A DNA stretch of 7,868 nucleotides from a bacterium (GTDB lineage: Bacteria > Ratteibacteria > UBA8468 > B48-G9 > JAFGKM01). The notes under the pieces were generated by a model. That model had not been told where the DNA came from. It searched no databases and worked only from the letters and a program-made list of their open reading frames with translations. Location of the stretch: the NCBI GenBank assembly GCA_035371905.1, contig DAORXQ010000079.1, forward strand, positions 1 to 7,868. Reading direction: 5' to 3'. Positions 1-6,169 of the stretch are shown here, in pieces; position 1 is the stretch's first letter; each line of letters begins with the position of its first letter. A program made the position numbers and the translations under genes.

Positions 1-1240
1 CCTCTGCTCCTCCTTCGCTTAAATTCCATACAGGATATCTCTTTAACTCAGGGTCTGATTTTATAAAACCATAAGAATCTCTTTGAAATTTAGCAATAGG
101 AACCCATGTATTTGCTCCATGTCCTCCACCTTTTTCCCCTCTATATGTAAATCCCCAGTTATTCGGCTCATTCGGTCCTTCAAAACCAAGTAAAATCCCG
201 TCTTTCGCAAGTTCTCTTCCAACTTTAATAAGTTTATTTATATCCTGTATTAAAGGTAAAGTAAATTTAACACCTGTTTCTTTATTTAATTTTTTCATTT
301 CATCTAAACTTGCCATTCCTCTTATCCATCTTATCCCTGTATACTTAATACACTCAATTGTTTTTTCAAAAATTTCTCCTCTTGTTGATATACTTGTATT
401 TATTCCAATACTATCAAGAAAATCATTAACTCTTTCAGCAAGGATTCCTTTACCTTTTACAGAAATTACTTTTACATTACATTCTGCCTTAAATTTTCCA
501 TCCCTGCTTACTGCTCTTACGATTGTATTTCCACCTGTAACAGCAACAATAACACCATCAGAATTAACAGTAGCAACTTTTGGATTATCTGAACTCCATT
601 TAAAAATTTTATCTGTTGCATAGTATGGATTTATAATTAAAGAAGGCCTAAAACTTTTTCCCTCAATAAGAACAATTGAAGAAGGGACAATCTCAACATT
701 TTTAATTGGGACTTTTTCAGGGACTTTTTCAATAGTTATATTCCTTATACATATATCTGTTTCCGGTGAAAAAACTCTTAAATCTGCTCCATTCTGTCTG
801 TTTGCAAATTTAGCATTGTCAACATAATATTCAATTTTTTTCCATGTATTTGTTCCTTCAAAATATATCTTCGGTAAATAAACCCTTGGTTCTCCAACTG
901 AATCATACGCAATATAAAATCCTTCATCACTATTAACTTTTTTATCCCAGTATTCAACTTTTATTAAAACTTTATTTATGCCATCATAAATGAATTTATC
1001 ATCAATATCACAATAAATTACACCTGCTTCTTTTAAAATATTTGTTTCCAGTCCTGTTTTTCCTGCATAATTTTTAATACTTTCCGCTCCAGAATTTGGA
1101 CCAACTTTTACCTCAATTCCATTTTTAACAATCGGAACACTGAAAATAACACTGACAGAATCAGATGAAAAAAGATTTAACAAATATAAACAAGAAAAAA
1201 TAATTACAATTTTAAAAATCCTTTCAAATTTTTTAAGCAC
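1..1240 (-). CDS. Secreted multidomain glycoside hydrolase-like protein (BIG2 + NEP-motif barrel), C-terminus off the left edge
   Basis: Only the first 413 residues lie in the window; the frame is open to base 1. The start is GTG at 1238-1240, with a strong GGAGG six bases upstream; no other in-frame start lies nearby. Residues 1-25 form a signal peptide (MLKKFERIFK, then a hydrophobic stretch), so the protein is exported. Residues about 30-172 look like a beta-sandwich carbohydrate-binding-type domain; I do not recognise the exact family. After a short linker with a repeated EKVP, residues about 182-260 match a bacterial Ig-like group 2 (BIG2) domain (WSSDNPKVATVNSDGVI and a Gly/Val-rich end). 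From about 265 a TIM-barrel-like domain begins, with GFEGPNEPNNWGF at 352-364. The Asn357-Glu358-Pro359 motif is the acid/base signature of clan GH-A glycosidases. The second catalytic Glu would lie beyond the window. The likely role is extracellular polysaccharide cleavage; family and substrate are unknown. It is driven by its own promoter, apparently operator-controlled. Confidence 0.85.
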   Translation of the reverse strand, partial: MLKKFERIFKIVIIFSCLYLLNLFSSDSVSVIFSVPIVKNGIEVKVGPNSGAESIKNYAGKTGLETNILKEAGVIYCDIDDKFIYDGINKVLIKVEYWDKKVNSDEGFYIAYDSVGEPRVYLPKIYFEGTNTWKKIEYYVDNAKFANRQNGADLRVFSPETDICIRNITIEKVPEKVPIKNVEIVPSSIVLIEGKSFRPSLIINPYYATDKIFKWSSDNPKVATVNSDGVIVAVTGGNTIVRAVSRDGKFKAECNVKVISVKGKGILAERVNDFLDSIGINTSISTRGEIFEKTIECIKYTGIRWIRGMASLDEMKKLNKETGVKFTLPLIQDINKLIKVGRELAKDGILLGFEGPNEPNNWGFTYRGEKGGGHGANTWVPIAKFQRDSYGFIKSDPELKRYPVWNLSEGGAE

Positions 1241-1288
1241 TCTCCACCTCCATTTTATAATTTAGACCTGAATTTCAAAAAAAAGTTT

Positions 1289-1314
1289 AATTTGTATACA
1301 CTATTATACACATT
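1289..1314. promoter_or_regulatory. Operator-like inverted repeat over the -10 box and start site
   Basis: The half-sites AATTTGTATA (1289-1298) and TATACACATT (1305-1314) are inverted copies matching at 9 of 10 positions, with a 6-base centre. The repeat covers the -10 box and the predicted start site of the glycosidase promoter, the usual place for a repressor operator. Dimeric sugar-responsive repressors of the GntR or LacI type bind sites of this size, but no regulator gene is in the window. AT-rich DNA makes short inverted repeats common, so this is moderate evidence. Confidence 0.5.
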
Positions 1315-1331
1315 TTAAAAATTCCTGTCAA
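1303..1331 (-). promoter_or_regulatory. Sigma70 promoter of the secreted glycosidase gene
   Basis: On the minus strand a consensus TTGACA (1326-1331) is separated by exactly 17 bases from a consensus TATAAT (1303-1308). Transcription should start near 1296, giving a leader of about 56 bases before the GTG start. The match is as good as a housekeeping promoter gets, so the gene is probably held in check by a regulator rather than by promoter weakness. Confidence 0.78.
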
Positions 1332-1427
1332 GATTTAAATTAACTCATGAATAGTTTATGTGGGAGAAATTTTAAAAGTTTGCTTCAATTTGTACTGAAT
1401 ATGTGTGTCATTTTTTAGGGAAATTTT

Positions 1428-2216
1428 TCATCCTCTATAAAATTTCTTCCATACATCAATAAAATTTTCACCTTTTATTCTTACTTTTGTTGGTTCAATT
1501 AATTCAGCATCAGATTTTTCGCCTCTATTAAATGCATCTGCAGTGGATAAGTACTCAATAACAATTTCACATTTTCCTTCCAATTTTACAGGTTTTATTT
1601 CTTTTATTCTTTCTAATGCTCTTTTTGTTTTATCCTTTATTATCTCCCTTGCTTTTAAAGGTGAAAGAGAAATTGCACTTGTTTTTGTTATTCCCCACTT
1701 TACAATACACTTTTCAATATTACTGACATATTTTTCTGCTTCTTTTACTGCTGCTTCATCTCCTGATATTAAAATTGTGGGTATTCCAAACCAGCCAGCA
1801 AGATATATCTTCATTCCAATTTCTCCTATCTTTTCTCCATTCAACCACATATTAACTATTTCAAGTGTATATGTATGATTTAAATTCCCTTTTTCAGTTC
1901 CATTCATTGAGTGGTATCCAAGAAGAATTAAACCATCCCATTTTTTATCAAGTTCCCAAAAAGTCGGTACCGGCCTTCCGTGTAATAGTTTAACTTCTTT
2001 ATGTATTTTTTCAGGAATTATTCCTCCCGGACCATGACCATCTATTACGAGAATCTCATCTACGTCCTTTTCAATACATGCTTCACAGGTTGCATTTACT
2101 TCTTCAGTTGCGAGTTCTTTTGCAGTTTCATAATATTTACTCCCGGATAGTGCCTGTGTCTCAAAATCCACAACTCCAGCAACTCCTTCAAGGTCTGTTA
2201 TAATAATAATTTTCAT
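1428..2216 (-). CDS. M55-family (DppA-like) zinc D-aminopeptidase
   Basis: This 262-residue cytoplasmic metallopeptidase belongs to family M55, whose type member is Bacillus subtilis DppA, a D-alanyl aminopeptidase. The family's metal ligands are all visible: Asp8 and Glu10 in ITDLEG, His61 in VIDGHG, His102 in LLGYHS and Glu132 in GEIG. His114 (NHTYT) matches the catalytic histidine. The length is normal for the family and no signal peptide is present. The ATG start follows AGGAG at six bases' spacing, and the gene begins 13 bp after the SDR gene stops, so the two are probably co-transcribed. The expected activity is removal of N-terminal D-amino acids from short peptides such as peptidoglycan fragments. 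The actual substrate is not shown, and the surrounding carbohydrate genes leave open a different amide substrate. Confidence 0.9.
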   Translation of the reverse strand: MKIIIITDLEGVAGVVDFETQALSGSKYYETAKELATEEVNATCEACIEKDVDEILVIDGHGPGGIIPEKIHKEVKLLHGRPVPTFWELDKKWDGLILLGYHSMNGTEKGNLNHTYTLEIVNMWLNGEKIGEIGMKIYLAGWFGIPTILISGDEAAVKEAEKYVSNIEKCIVKWGITKTSAISLSPLKAREIIKDKTKRALERIKEIKPVKLEGKCEIVIEYLSTADAFNRGEKSDAELIEPTKVRIKGENFIDVWKKFYRG

Positions 2217-2229
2217 AACTTTCTCCTTT

Positions 2230-3144
2230 TTAAATCAGATTTTGTTCTTCCATCCATCTAACCGCTCTTTCCATTGTTTCTTCCGGTGTATATCTGGGTT
2301 TATATCCAAGTTTTTTTGAAATTTTTGAAATATCAGGACACATATGCCATTTAAAATGAGTATTTGCCCCTGGTTGTGGATTTATTTTTTCTGAATATTC
2401 TCTCCAACTTACCCATTCAACAGGAATATTTACATTATAGATTTTCCCATAGGTTTCAACAAAATTTTTCACTGTAATGGCATATTCTGAACCAACATTA
2501 AAAATTTCATCTTCTGAATTTGAAGGTTGAATAATTGAAAGGAAAAAACCTTTTGCAACATCTTCAGCATCACATGGACCGATAAGTGTCTGTCCAGGTT
2601 CGGGAAGAAAAACAATTTCTCCCTTTTTATGCTTTTTATGGTTTTCAATACTTCTTTCTCCATAACAATCAAGAGGAATTTTACCAGGTCCACATATATT
2701 TGGTGGCATAATAGCAGTAAAGTTCACTCCATCTTTTTTTGTCTGGATTTTAATCTCTTGCATTTCAAGATATCTTTTAGCATAACCGGAAAAAATACAA
2801 GGTGATTGAGTTTCTTCAGGAGTTGGAACTTTCTTTGGCTCTCCAAACATCCATATTGAACCGCAGAGAATAAAGTGTTTAATATAAATCTTACATACTT
2901 CATAAATACAGGGAGCAAATGTCCCGAGTATATCAACAACCACATCTGGCTTGACTTCATCAAATATATTTTTCCATTCCTCTTTATTTGAATCATAATT
3001 TTTTTTAAAAAACTTTATTCTGTTATTCTCAGGCAGGGGTTTAACTCCTCTTGTTAAAATAAAAAGGTCAAATTTTTCCTCTTCCAGCATTTTTACAAGA
3101 TTTTTACCTATATGTCCAGTACCCCCTATTATAAATATTTTCAT
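2230..3144 (-). CDS. Extended-SDR NAD(P)-binding epimerase/dehydratase-like protein with atypical active site
   Basis: This 304-residue Rossmann-fold protein belongs to the NAD-dependent epimerase/dehydratase (extended SDR) group. The nucleotide-binding motif GGTGHIG is at residues 7-13. CGSIWMFGEP (94-103) is the counterpart of the catalytic-Ser strand, PPNICGPG (147-154) the substrate-loop region, and DAEDVAKGF (192-200) and FNVGSE (215-220) are typical C-terminal landmarks. It ends with LGYKPRYTPEETMERAVRWM, as in nucleotide-sugar epimerases. The active site is unusual: Tyr121 is followed by AKRY, so the classical YxxxK lysine is replaced by Tyr125, with Lys123 only two residues away. It may still bind NAD(P), but a standard epimerase reaction cannot be assumed. 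The start has GGGGG four bases upstream. It lies between the esterase and the M55 gene in a tight run, which suggests sugar metabolism; the substrate is unknown. Confidence 0.85.
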   Translation of the reverse strand: MKIFIIGGTGHIGKNLVKMLEEEKFDLFILTRGVKPLPENNRIKFFKKNYDSNKEEWKNIFDEVKPDVVVDILGTFAPCIYEVCKIYIKHFILCGSIWMFGEPKKVPTPEETQSPCIFSGYAKRYLEMQEIKIQTKKDGVNFTAIMPPNICGPGKIPLDCYGERSIENHKKHKKGEIVFLPEPGQTLIGPCDAEDVAKGFFLSIIQPSNSEDEIFNVGSEYAITVKNFVETYGKIYNVNIPVEWVSWREYSEKINPQPGANTHFKWHMCPDISKISKKLGYKPRYTPEETMERAVRWMEEQNLI

Positions 3145-3184
3145 TTTTCCCCCTTTTTAAACTTAAAAAATATCTCAGTAAAAT

Positions 3185-4123
3185 TTATTCAGCAGGTATC
3201 TCAATAAAATCATTATTTCCTCTTAAACTCTGCCATTTTTCTTTTTCACCCTTAAGATAAAAGTCAAAAAAACTTTCAACAAAATCCATTGCCTTCTTTT
3301 TAAATCCTGTCCCATGTCCTCCATCTTTTATCTTAACAAGAGTTACAGGAACATTATTCTCCTTTAACTTATTATAAAGGATTACACTCTGAACATAAGG
3401 AACAACATTATCCTTATCTCCATGCATAATTAAAAATGGTGGACAATCTTTATTAACATAATAAACAGGGCTTGCTTTTTTTGCTTTTTCTTTTAACAGT
3501 TCAATTTCACCACCTATAAGTTCTGATATTACTTTATAAGGTGAACCCTCCTTATTTGATTTTTCAAAACCTGTTAAAAAATCAGAAGGGCCAAACCAGT
3601 CACAGACAGCATTTACTCTGCTTGAATATTCTTTCCAGCCACCATTTCCTTCAAATTCTTTTATATCACCTGTTGTTCCAAGTAAAGCAACAAGATGTCC
3701 ACCAGCAGATGGACCCCAGACACCAATTTTGTCCTGGTCAATATTATACTTTTCTGAATTTCCTCTTAAAAACCTTATAGCACATTTACAATCTTCAATC
3801 TGGGCAGGAAATTTTGCTTCCTGACTCAATCTATAATTTATAGTTACACAAAAATAACCTTTTTCTGCAAATTGAATTAATCTGTAAATACCACCCTGTT
3901 TATCTCCACCTCTCCAGGCACCTCCATGAACAAAAACAATAACAGGCATTTTTCCTTCATTTTTTTCAGGTTTTACTATATCCAGAAGTAATTTTTTTCC
4001 GTCAACTTCTCCATAAACAACATCTTTAATAATCTCAACATTTTCTGGGATTTTTATATTCTGGGCAGGTAAAAAGATTGATATAAAGAATAGAAAAACA
4101 AAAAGAAAAATTTTCAGTTTCAT
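3185..4123 (-). CDS. Secreted alpha/beta-hydrolase esterase (BD-FAE / carbohydrate-esterase-like)
   Basis: This 312-residue protein has a signal peptide at residues 1-20 (hydrophobic run ending LPA, likely cut before Gln21), so it is exported. The mature part is an alpha/beta-hydrolase: oxyanion motif HGGAW (66-70), nucleophile elbow GPSAGG with Ser139, acid Asp238 in HGDKDNVVP and base His270 in GGHG. This arrangement fits the BD-FAE group of acetyl-xylan/feruloyl-type esterases, so it probably removes ester groups from polysaccharides; the precise ester is unproven. I chose the ATG at 4121-4123 because GGAG sits five bases upstream and a signal peptide follows directly. An upstream in-frame TTG at 4196-4198 would add 25 basic residues with no ribosome site. 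It appears to be the first gene of a run with the SDR (40 bp) and M55 genes. Confidence 0.9.
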   Translation of the reverse strand: MKLKIFLFVFLFFISIFLPAQNIKIPENVEIIKDVVYGEVDGKKLLLDIVKPEKNEGKMPVIVFVHGGAWRGGDKQGGIYRLIQFAEKGYFCVTINYRLSQEAKFPAQIEDCKCAIRFLRGNSEKYNIDQDKIGVWGPSAGGHLVALLGTTGDIKEFEGNGGWKEYSSRVNAVCDWFGPSDFLTGFEKSNKEGSPYKVISELIGGEIELLKEKAKKASPVYYVNKDCPPFLIMHGDKDNVVPYVQSVILYNKLKENNVPVTLVKIKDGGHGTGFKKKAMDFVESFFDFYLKGEKEKWQSLRGNNDFIEIPAE

Positions 4124-4169
4124 TTTCACTCCTTTTTTATAAATATTTATGAACCCCGTTTCCTTTTTT

Positions 4170-4198
4170 ATTTTGTTATATTTTGTTTTTCCTGTCAA
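4170..4198 (-). promoter_or_regulatory. Possible promoter of the esterase operon
   Basis: A consensus -35 box TTGACA (4193-4198) lies about 70 bases upstream of the esterase start. At 17 bases' spacing the -10 position holds only CAAAAT (4170-4175). A better TATAAC (4175-4180) is too close, at 12 bases. The -35 is convincing but the -10 is weak, so the real start could instead lie further upstream, beyond the hairpin block. Confidence 0.35.
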
Positions 4199-4211
4199 CT
4201 CCGGTTCTTTC

Positions 4212-4235
4212 TTAAAGGGGTTTAAACCCCTTTAA
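4212..4235. repeat. 24-bp perfect palindrome
   Basis: The half TTAAAGGGGTTT (4212-4223) is followed directly by its exact reverse complement (4224-4235). As RNA it could form a 9-bp stem closed by TTTAAA. Neither strand has a T-run after it, so it does not look like an intrinsic terminator. It sits just upstream of the esterase -35 box and could be a protein-binding site or the edge of the adjoining structured element. Confidence 0.75.
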
Positions 4236-4238
4236 AAT

Positions 4239-4343
4239 CCCCAAGAGGTATCAACTCCCCTAAATAGGTGGCTCACCATCTCGCCACCCGTGCTAATCGG
4301 TGCTCCTTATTCGTCGCACCAGCACCCCCTCAATCTTTGAGGG
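4239..4343. other. G+C-rich block of stacked hairpins (possible structured RNA or dispersed repeat)
   Basis: This stretch has 59 G/C in 105 bases, far above its surroundings, and carries no plausible ORF. Three inverted repeats follow one another. The first is GGTGGC/GCCACC (4267-4272 with 4283-4288, 10-base loop). The second is GTGCT-aatc-GGTGC paired with GCACCAGCAC (4290-4303 with 4316-4325), a 10-bp stem with a 4-base bulge. The third is CCCTCAA/TTGAGGG (4327-4333 with 4337-4343, 3-base loop). High G+C plus nested pairing in an AT-rich genome is a mark of structured RNA. A perfect minus-strand TATAAT at 4353-4358, with no good -35, could start a transcript through it. I do not recognise an Rfam family, and it could equally be a repeated DNA element. 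Confidence 0.5.
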
Positions 4344-4363
4344 TTTAAGGTAATTATAACTTG

Positions 4364-4385
4364 TTCTGGGCAAAAAACGCCAGAA
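4364..4385. other. Small hairpin beside the terminator
   Basis: TTCTGGGC (4364-4371) can pair with GCCAGAA (4379-4385), giving seven pairs with one bulged G and an A-rich loop. On the minus strand it immediately follows the rho-independent terminator of the DUF1846 gene and may act as a back-up stop or 3'-end structure. No T-run follows it, so it is not called a terminator itself. Confidence 0.3.
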
Positions 4386-4414
4386 AAAACAACTGGAATT
4401 TTTCAAATTCCAGT
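4384..4414 (-). terminator. Rho-independent terminator downstream of the DUF1846 gene
   Basis: ACTGGAATTT (4392-4401) and AAATTCCAGT (4405-4414) form a perfect 10-bp stem with a 3-base loop. Read on the minus strand the stem is followed by TGTTTTTT, the T-run of an intrinsic terminator. The stem can be lengthened by AAAAC/GTTTT with one bulged base (4386-4419), so weak stopping in the other direction is possible. It lies about 95 bases past the stop codon of the DUF1846 gene. Confidence 0.72.
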
Positions 4415-4509
4415 GTTTTGTACCTTTGGTTCTGTAAGTATTTACCCTTTTTAAATATAACCTAATTTACTTAATTTAAAAAATTAAAGAAAGTCATTCT
4501 TAAAAATTA

Positions 4510-6022
4510 TTATCCTAAAAAAAGTTCTCTTGTAGGGAAATTGGCATCTGCTGTCAAATTTACTTTCAATCGCCTCAATCCAATTTCATCACCCGGGGTT
4601 GGTATATGAGTAAGGTGTACTTCACACCCTTTTAAATCCTTTAACTTCTCCATCGCCATCTCTGCAGTGGGATTATTTGTTGCTGATATACTAAGTGCAA
4701 TCAATGTTTCTTCAAGGTCTAAAATTTCATTTTTAAGTCCAAGAAATTCTCCTTTAAGTTTTTTAATATGCTCTATGATATTTGTTGAAAGGAGATGAAT
4801 TTTATCCGGTATTTCTGCCATATATTTTATAGCATTAAGAATCATACTTGAAGCAGCAGTCATGAGTTCTGAATTATGTCCTGTAATTATTGTCCCATCC
4901 GGTACTTCAATAGCAGCACCACAATATACACTGGAATAATTACCTATCTTCTCCTTTGCTCTTTCTGCCGACATTCTTGCTGGTTTAACAACAGACCTGT
5001 CTTCAGGTTTTAAATTGAGTTCTTCCATTAAAAGTATAACTCTTTCAAGAGTTTTATGTGATTCAATCCCAAGAACAAATTCATAGTTATATCTGAAATA
5101 CCTTCTTATTATTTCCTGTTTTGCTGCTTCTCTTACTACTTCATCATCCACTATAGCAAAACCAATACGGTTTACTCCCATATCTGTGGGAGAACGGTAT
5201 ACAAGATTATTTCCCATAATTTTCTTTAATATTCTCTCCAATACAGGAAAAAGTTCTATATCTCTATTATAATTTACAGCACTTTCCTTATAAGCATTCA
5301 GGTGATAAGGGTCAATCATATTAACATTACCGAGGTCAGCAGTTGCTGCTTCATAAGCAATATTTACTGGATGTTTTAGTGGTAAATTCCAGACAGGGAA
5401 TGTTTCAAATTTTGCATAGCCAGATTTTATTCCTCTTTTGTAATCATGATAAGGTTGAGATAAACAGGTTGCGAGTTTTCCACTTCCAGGTCCTGTCACC
5501 ACTACAATTGGCTTTTCTGTTTCAATATATGAATTTCTTCCATAACCTTCTTCACTAACAATAGTATTTACATCAGTTGGATAACCTTTTGTTGCTGTAT
5601 GAAGATATACTTTTATACCTCTATATTCTAATTTATTTTTAAAGGCAACAACATTGGGCTGATTTTCAAACCTTGTTATAACTACCGCTCTAATATCAAG
5701 ACCATATTCTCTTAACCCATCAATAAGTTTTAGTGCATCTGCATCATAAGTAATTCCAAAAATCTCCTCTAATACGGCCTTTTGCTATATCTCCTGAATA
5801 TATACAGAGAATAATATCAATTTTATCTTTCAATTCCTGCAGAAGTTTTATCTTTATGTTACAATCATAACCGGGAAGAACCCTTGCTGCATGATAATCA
5901 TATAGAAGTTTTCCTCCAAACTCCAGATACAATTTACCTTTAAAAAGATTAATCCTTTCAAGAATTGCTTTACTCTGTTCCTCAAGATATTTTTCGTTAT
6001 CAAAACCAATTTTTCTTATCAT
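4510..6022 (-). CDS. DUF1846 (UPF0371) family protein, split by a one-base frameshift
   Basis: Two adjoining frames encode one DUF1846/UPF0371 protein. Residues 1-88 (MIRKIGFDNEKYLEEQ to IRGDF) are in one frame, which then runs into a stop at 5744-5746. Skipping one T of the five-T run at 5758-5762 (minus-strand reading) continues as GITYDADALKLIDGL and stays open to TAA at 4510. The restored protein is 503 residues, the usual size for the family. It contains TGPGSGK (176-182), a P-loop-like glycine-rich motif, then well-conserved blocks (GYAKFETFPVWNLPLKHP, TGHNSELMTAAS). The biochemical role is not known. The rest of the gene is intact, so a sequencing or assembly error, or a very recent mutation, is likelier than an old pseudogene. 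The ATG start has no clear Shine-Dalgarno, only an A-rich leader. It is transcribed divergently from gap and ends at its own terminator. Confidence 0.9.
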
Positions 6023-6048
6023 AGTTTTTTCAATTTTTCATTAGAAAA

Positions 6049-6077
6049 ATAATATCATTGAACTGAAAATATGTAAA
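6049..6077 (-). promoter_or_regulatory. Promoter of the DUF1846 gene
   Basis: On the minus strand TTTACA (6072-6077) and TATTAT (6049-6054), each one mismatch from consensus, are 17 bases apart. Transcription would start about 20 bases before the ATG, leaving a very short leader. A consensus TTGACA at 6087-6092 is also present, but its best -10 (TATTTT, 6066-6071) is only 15 bases away, so it is a weaker alternative. Confidence 0.55.
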
Positions 6078-6115
6078 GTGATTTTTTGTCAAAATATTAC
6101 ATTATTGAAATTTTA

Positions 6116-6145
6116 TTGACTTAAATAAAAAAAATCTGGTATAAT
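6116..6145 (+). promoter_or_regulatory. Promoter of gap
   Basis: TTGACT (6116-6121) and TATAAT (6140-6145) are 18 bases apart, and a TGG directly before the -10 makes it an extended -10 promoter. Transcription should begin near 6152, so the leader is under 20 bases and consists mostly of the ribosome-binding site. AGGAGG (6159-6164) stands five bases before the ATG. Together these predict strong, constitutive-type expression. Confidence 0.78.
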
Positions 6146-6169
6146 AAAAAATTAAAAAAGGAGGAAAAA

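Noticed and set aside
721..760. Tandem repeat of about 12 bp (repeated EKVP in the protein)
   Set aside because: Only two copies occur, forming a short interdomain linker in the coding sequence; this is not a repeat array.
1543..1878. Plus-strand open frame of 111 codons inside the M55 gene
   Set aside because: It lies fully antisense to a gene with clear catalytic motifs, encodes a Phe/Ile/Ser-rich string typical of a reversed AT-rich gene, and has no ribosome site.
4124..4198. Longer esterase start at TTG (4196-4198)
   Set aside because: It would place 25 basic residues before a good signal peptide and has no ribosome site. The ATG at 4121-4123 has GGAG at the right distance, and the TTG coincides with the -35 box TTGACA.
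4212..4235. Palindrome as a rho-independent terminator
   Set aside because: Neither strand has a T-run after the stem, and it lies far from any gene end.
4239..4343. SRP RNA, tRNA or known riboswitch in the G+C-rich block
   Set aside because: The conserved SRP loop sequence (GGAAGGAAGC-like) is absent, no cloverleaf with a T-loop can be drawn, and no familiar riboswitch core was found on either strand.
4510..5502. A separate 330-residue gene starting at GTG 5502
   Set aside because: Its first residues VTGPGSGK are the middle of a DUF1846 protein, and the same frame stays open and conserved upstream to the homopolymer at 5758-5762. It is the C-terminal part of one frameshifted gene.
5758..5762. 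Programmed frameshift at the T run
   Set aside because: The needed change is +1 (skipping one T) at GAT TTT TGG, with no stop codon in the A site, no upstream Shine-Dalgarno-like stimulator and no recorded precedent in this family that I can name. An error or mutation is simpler.
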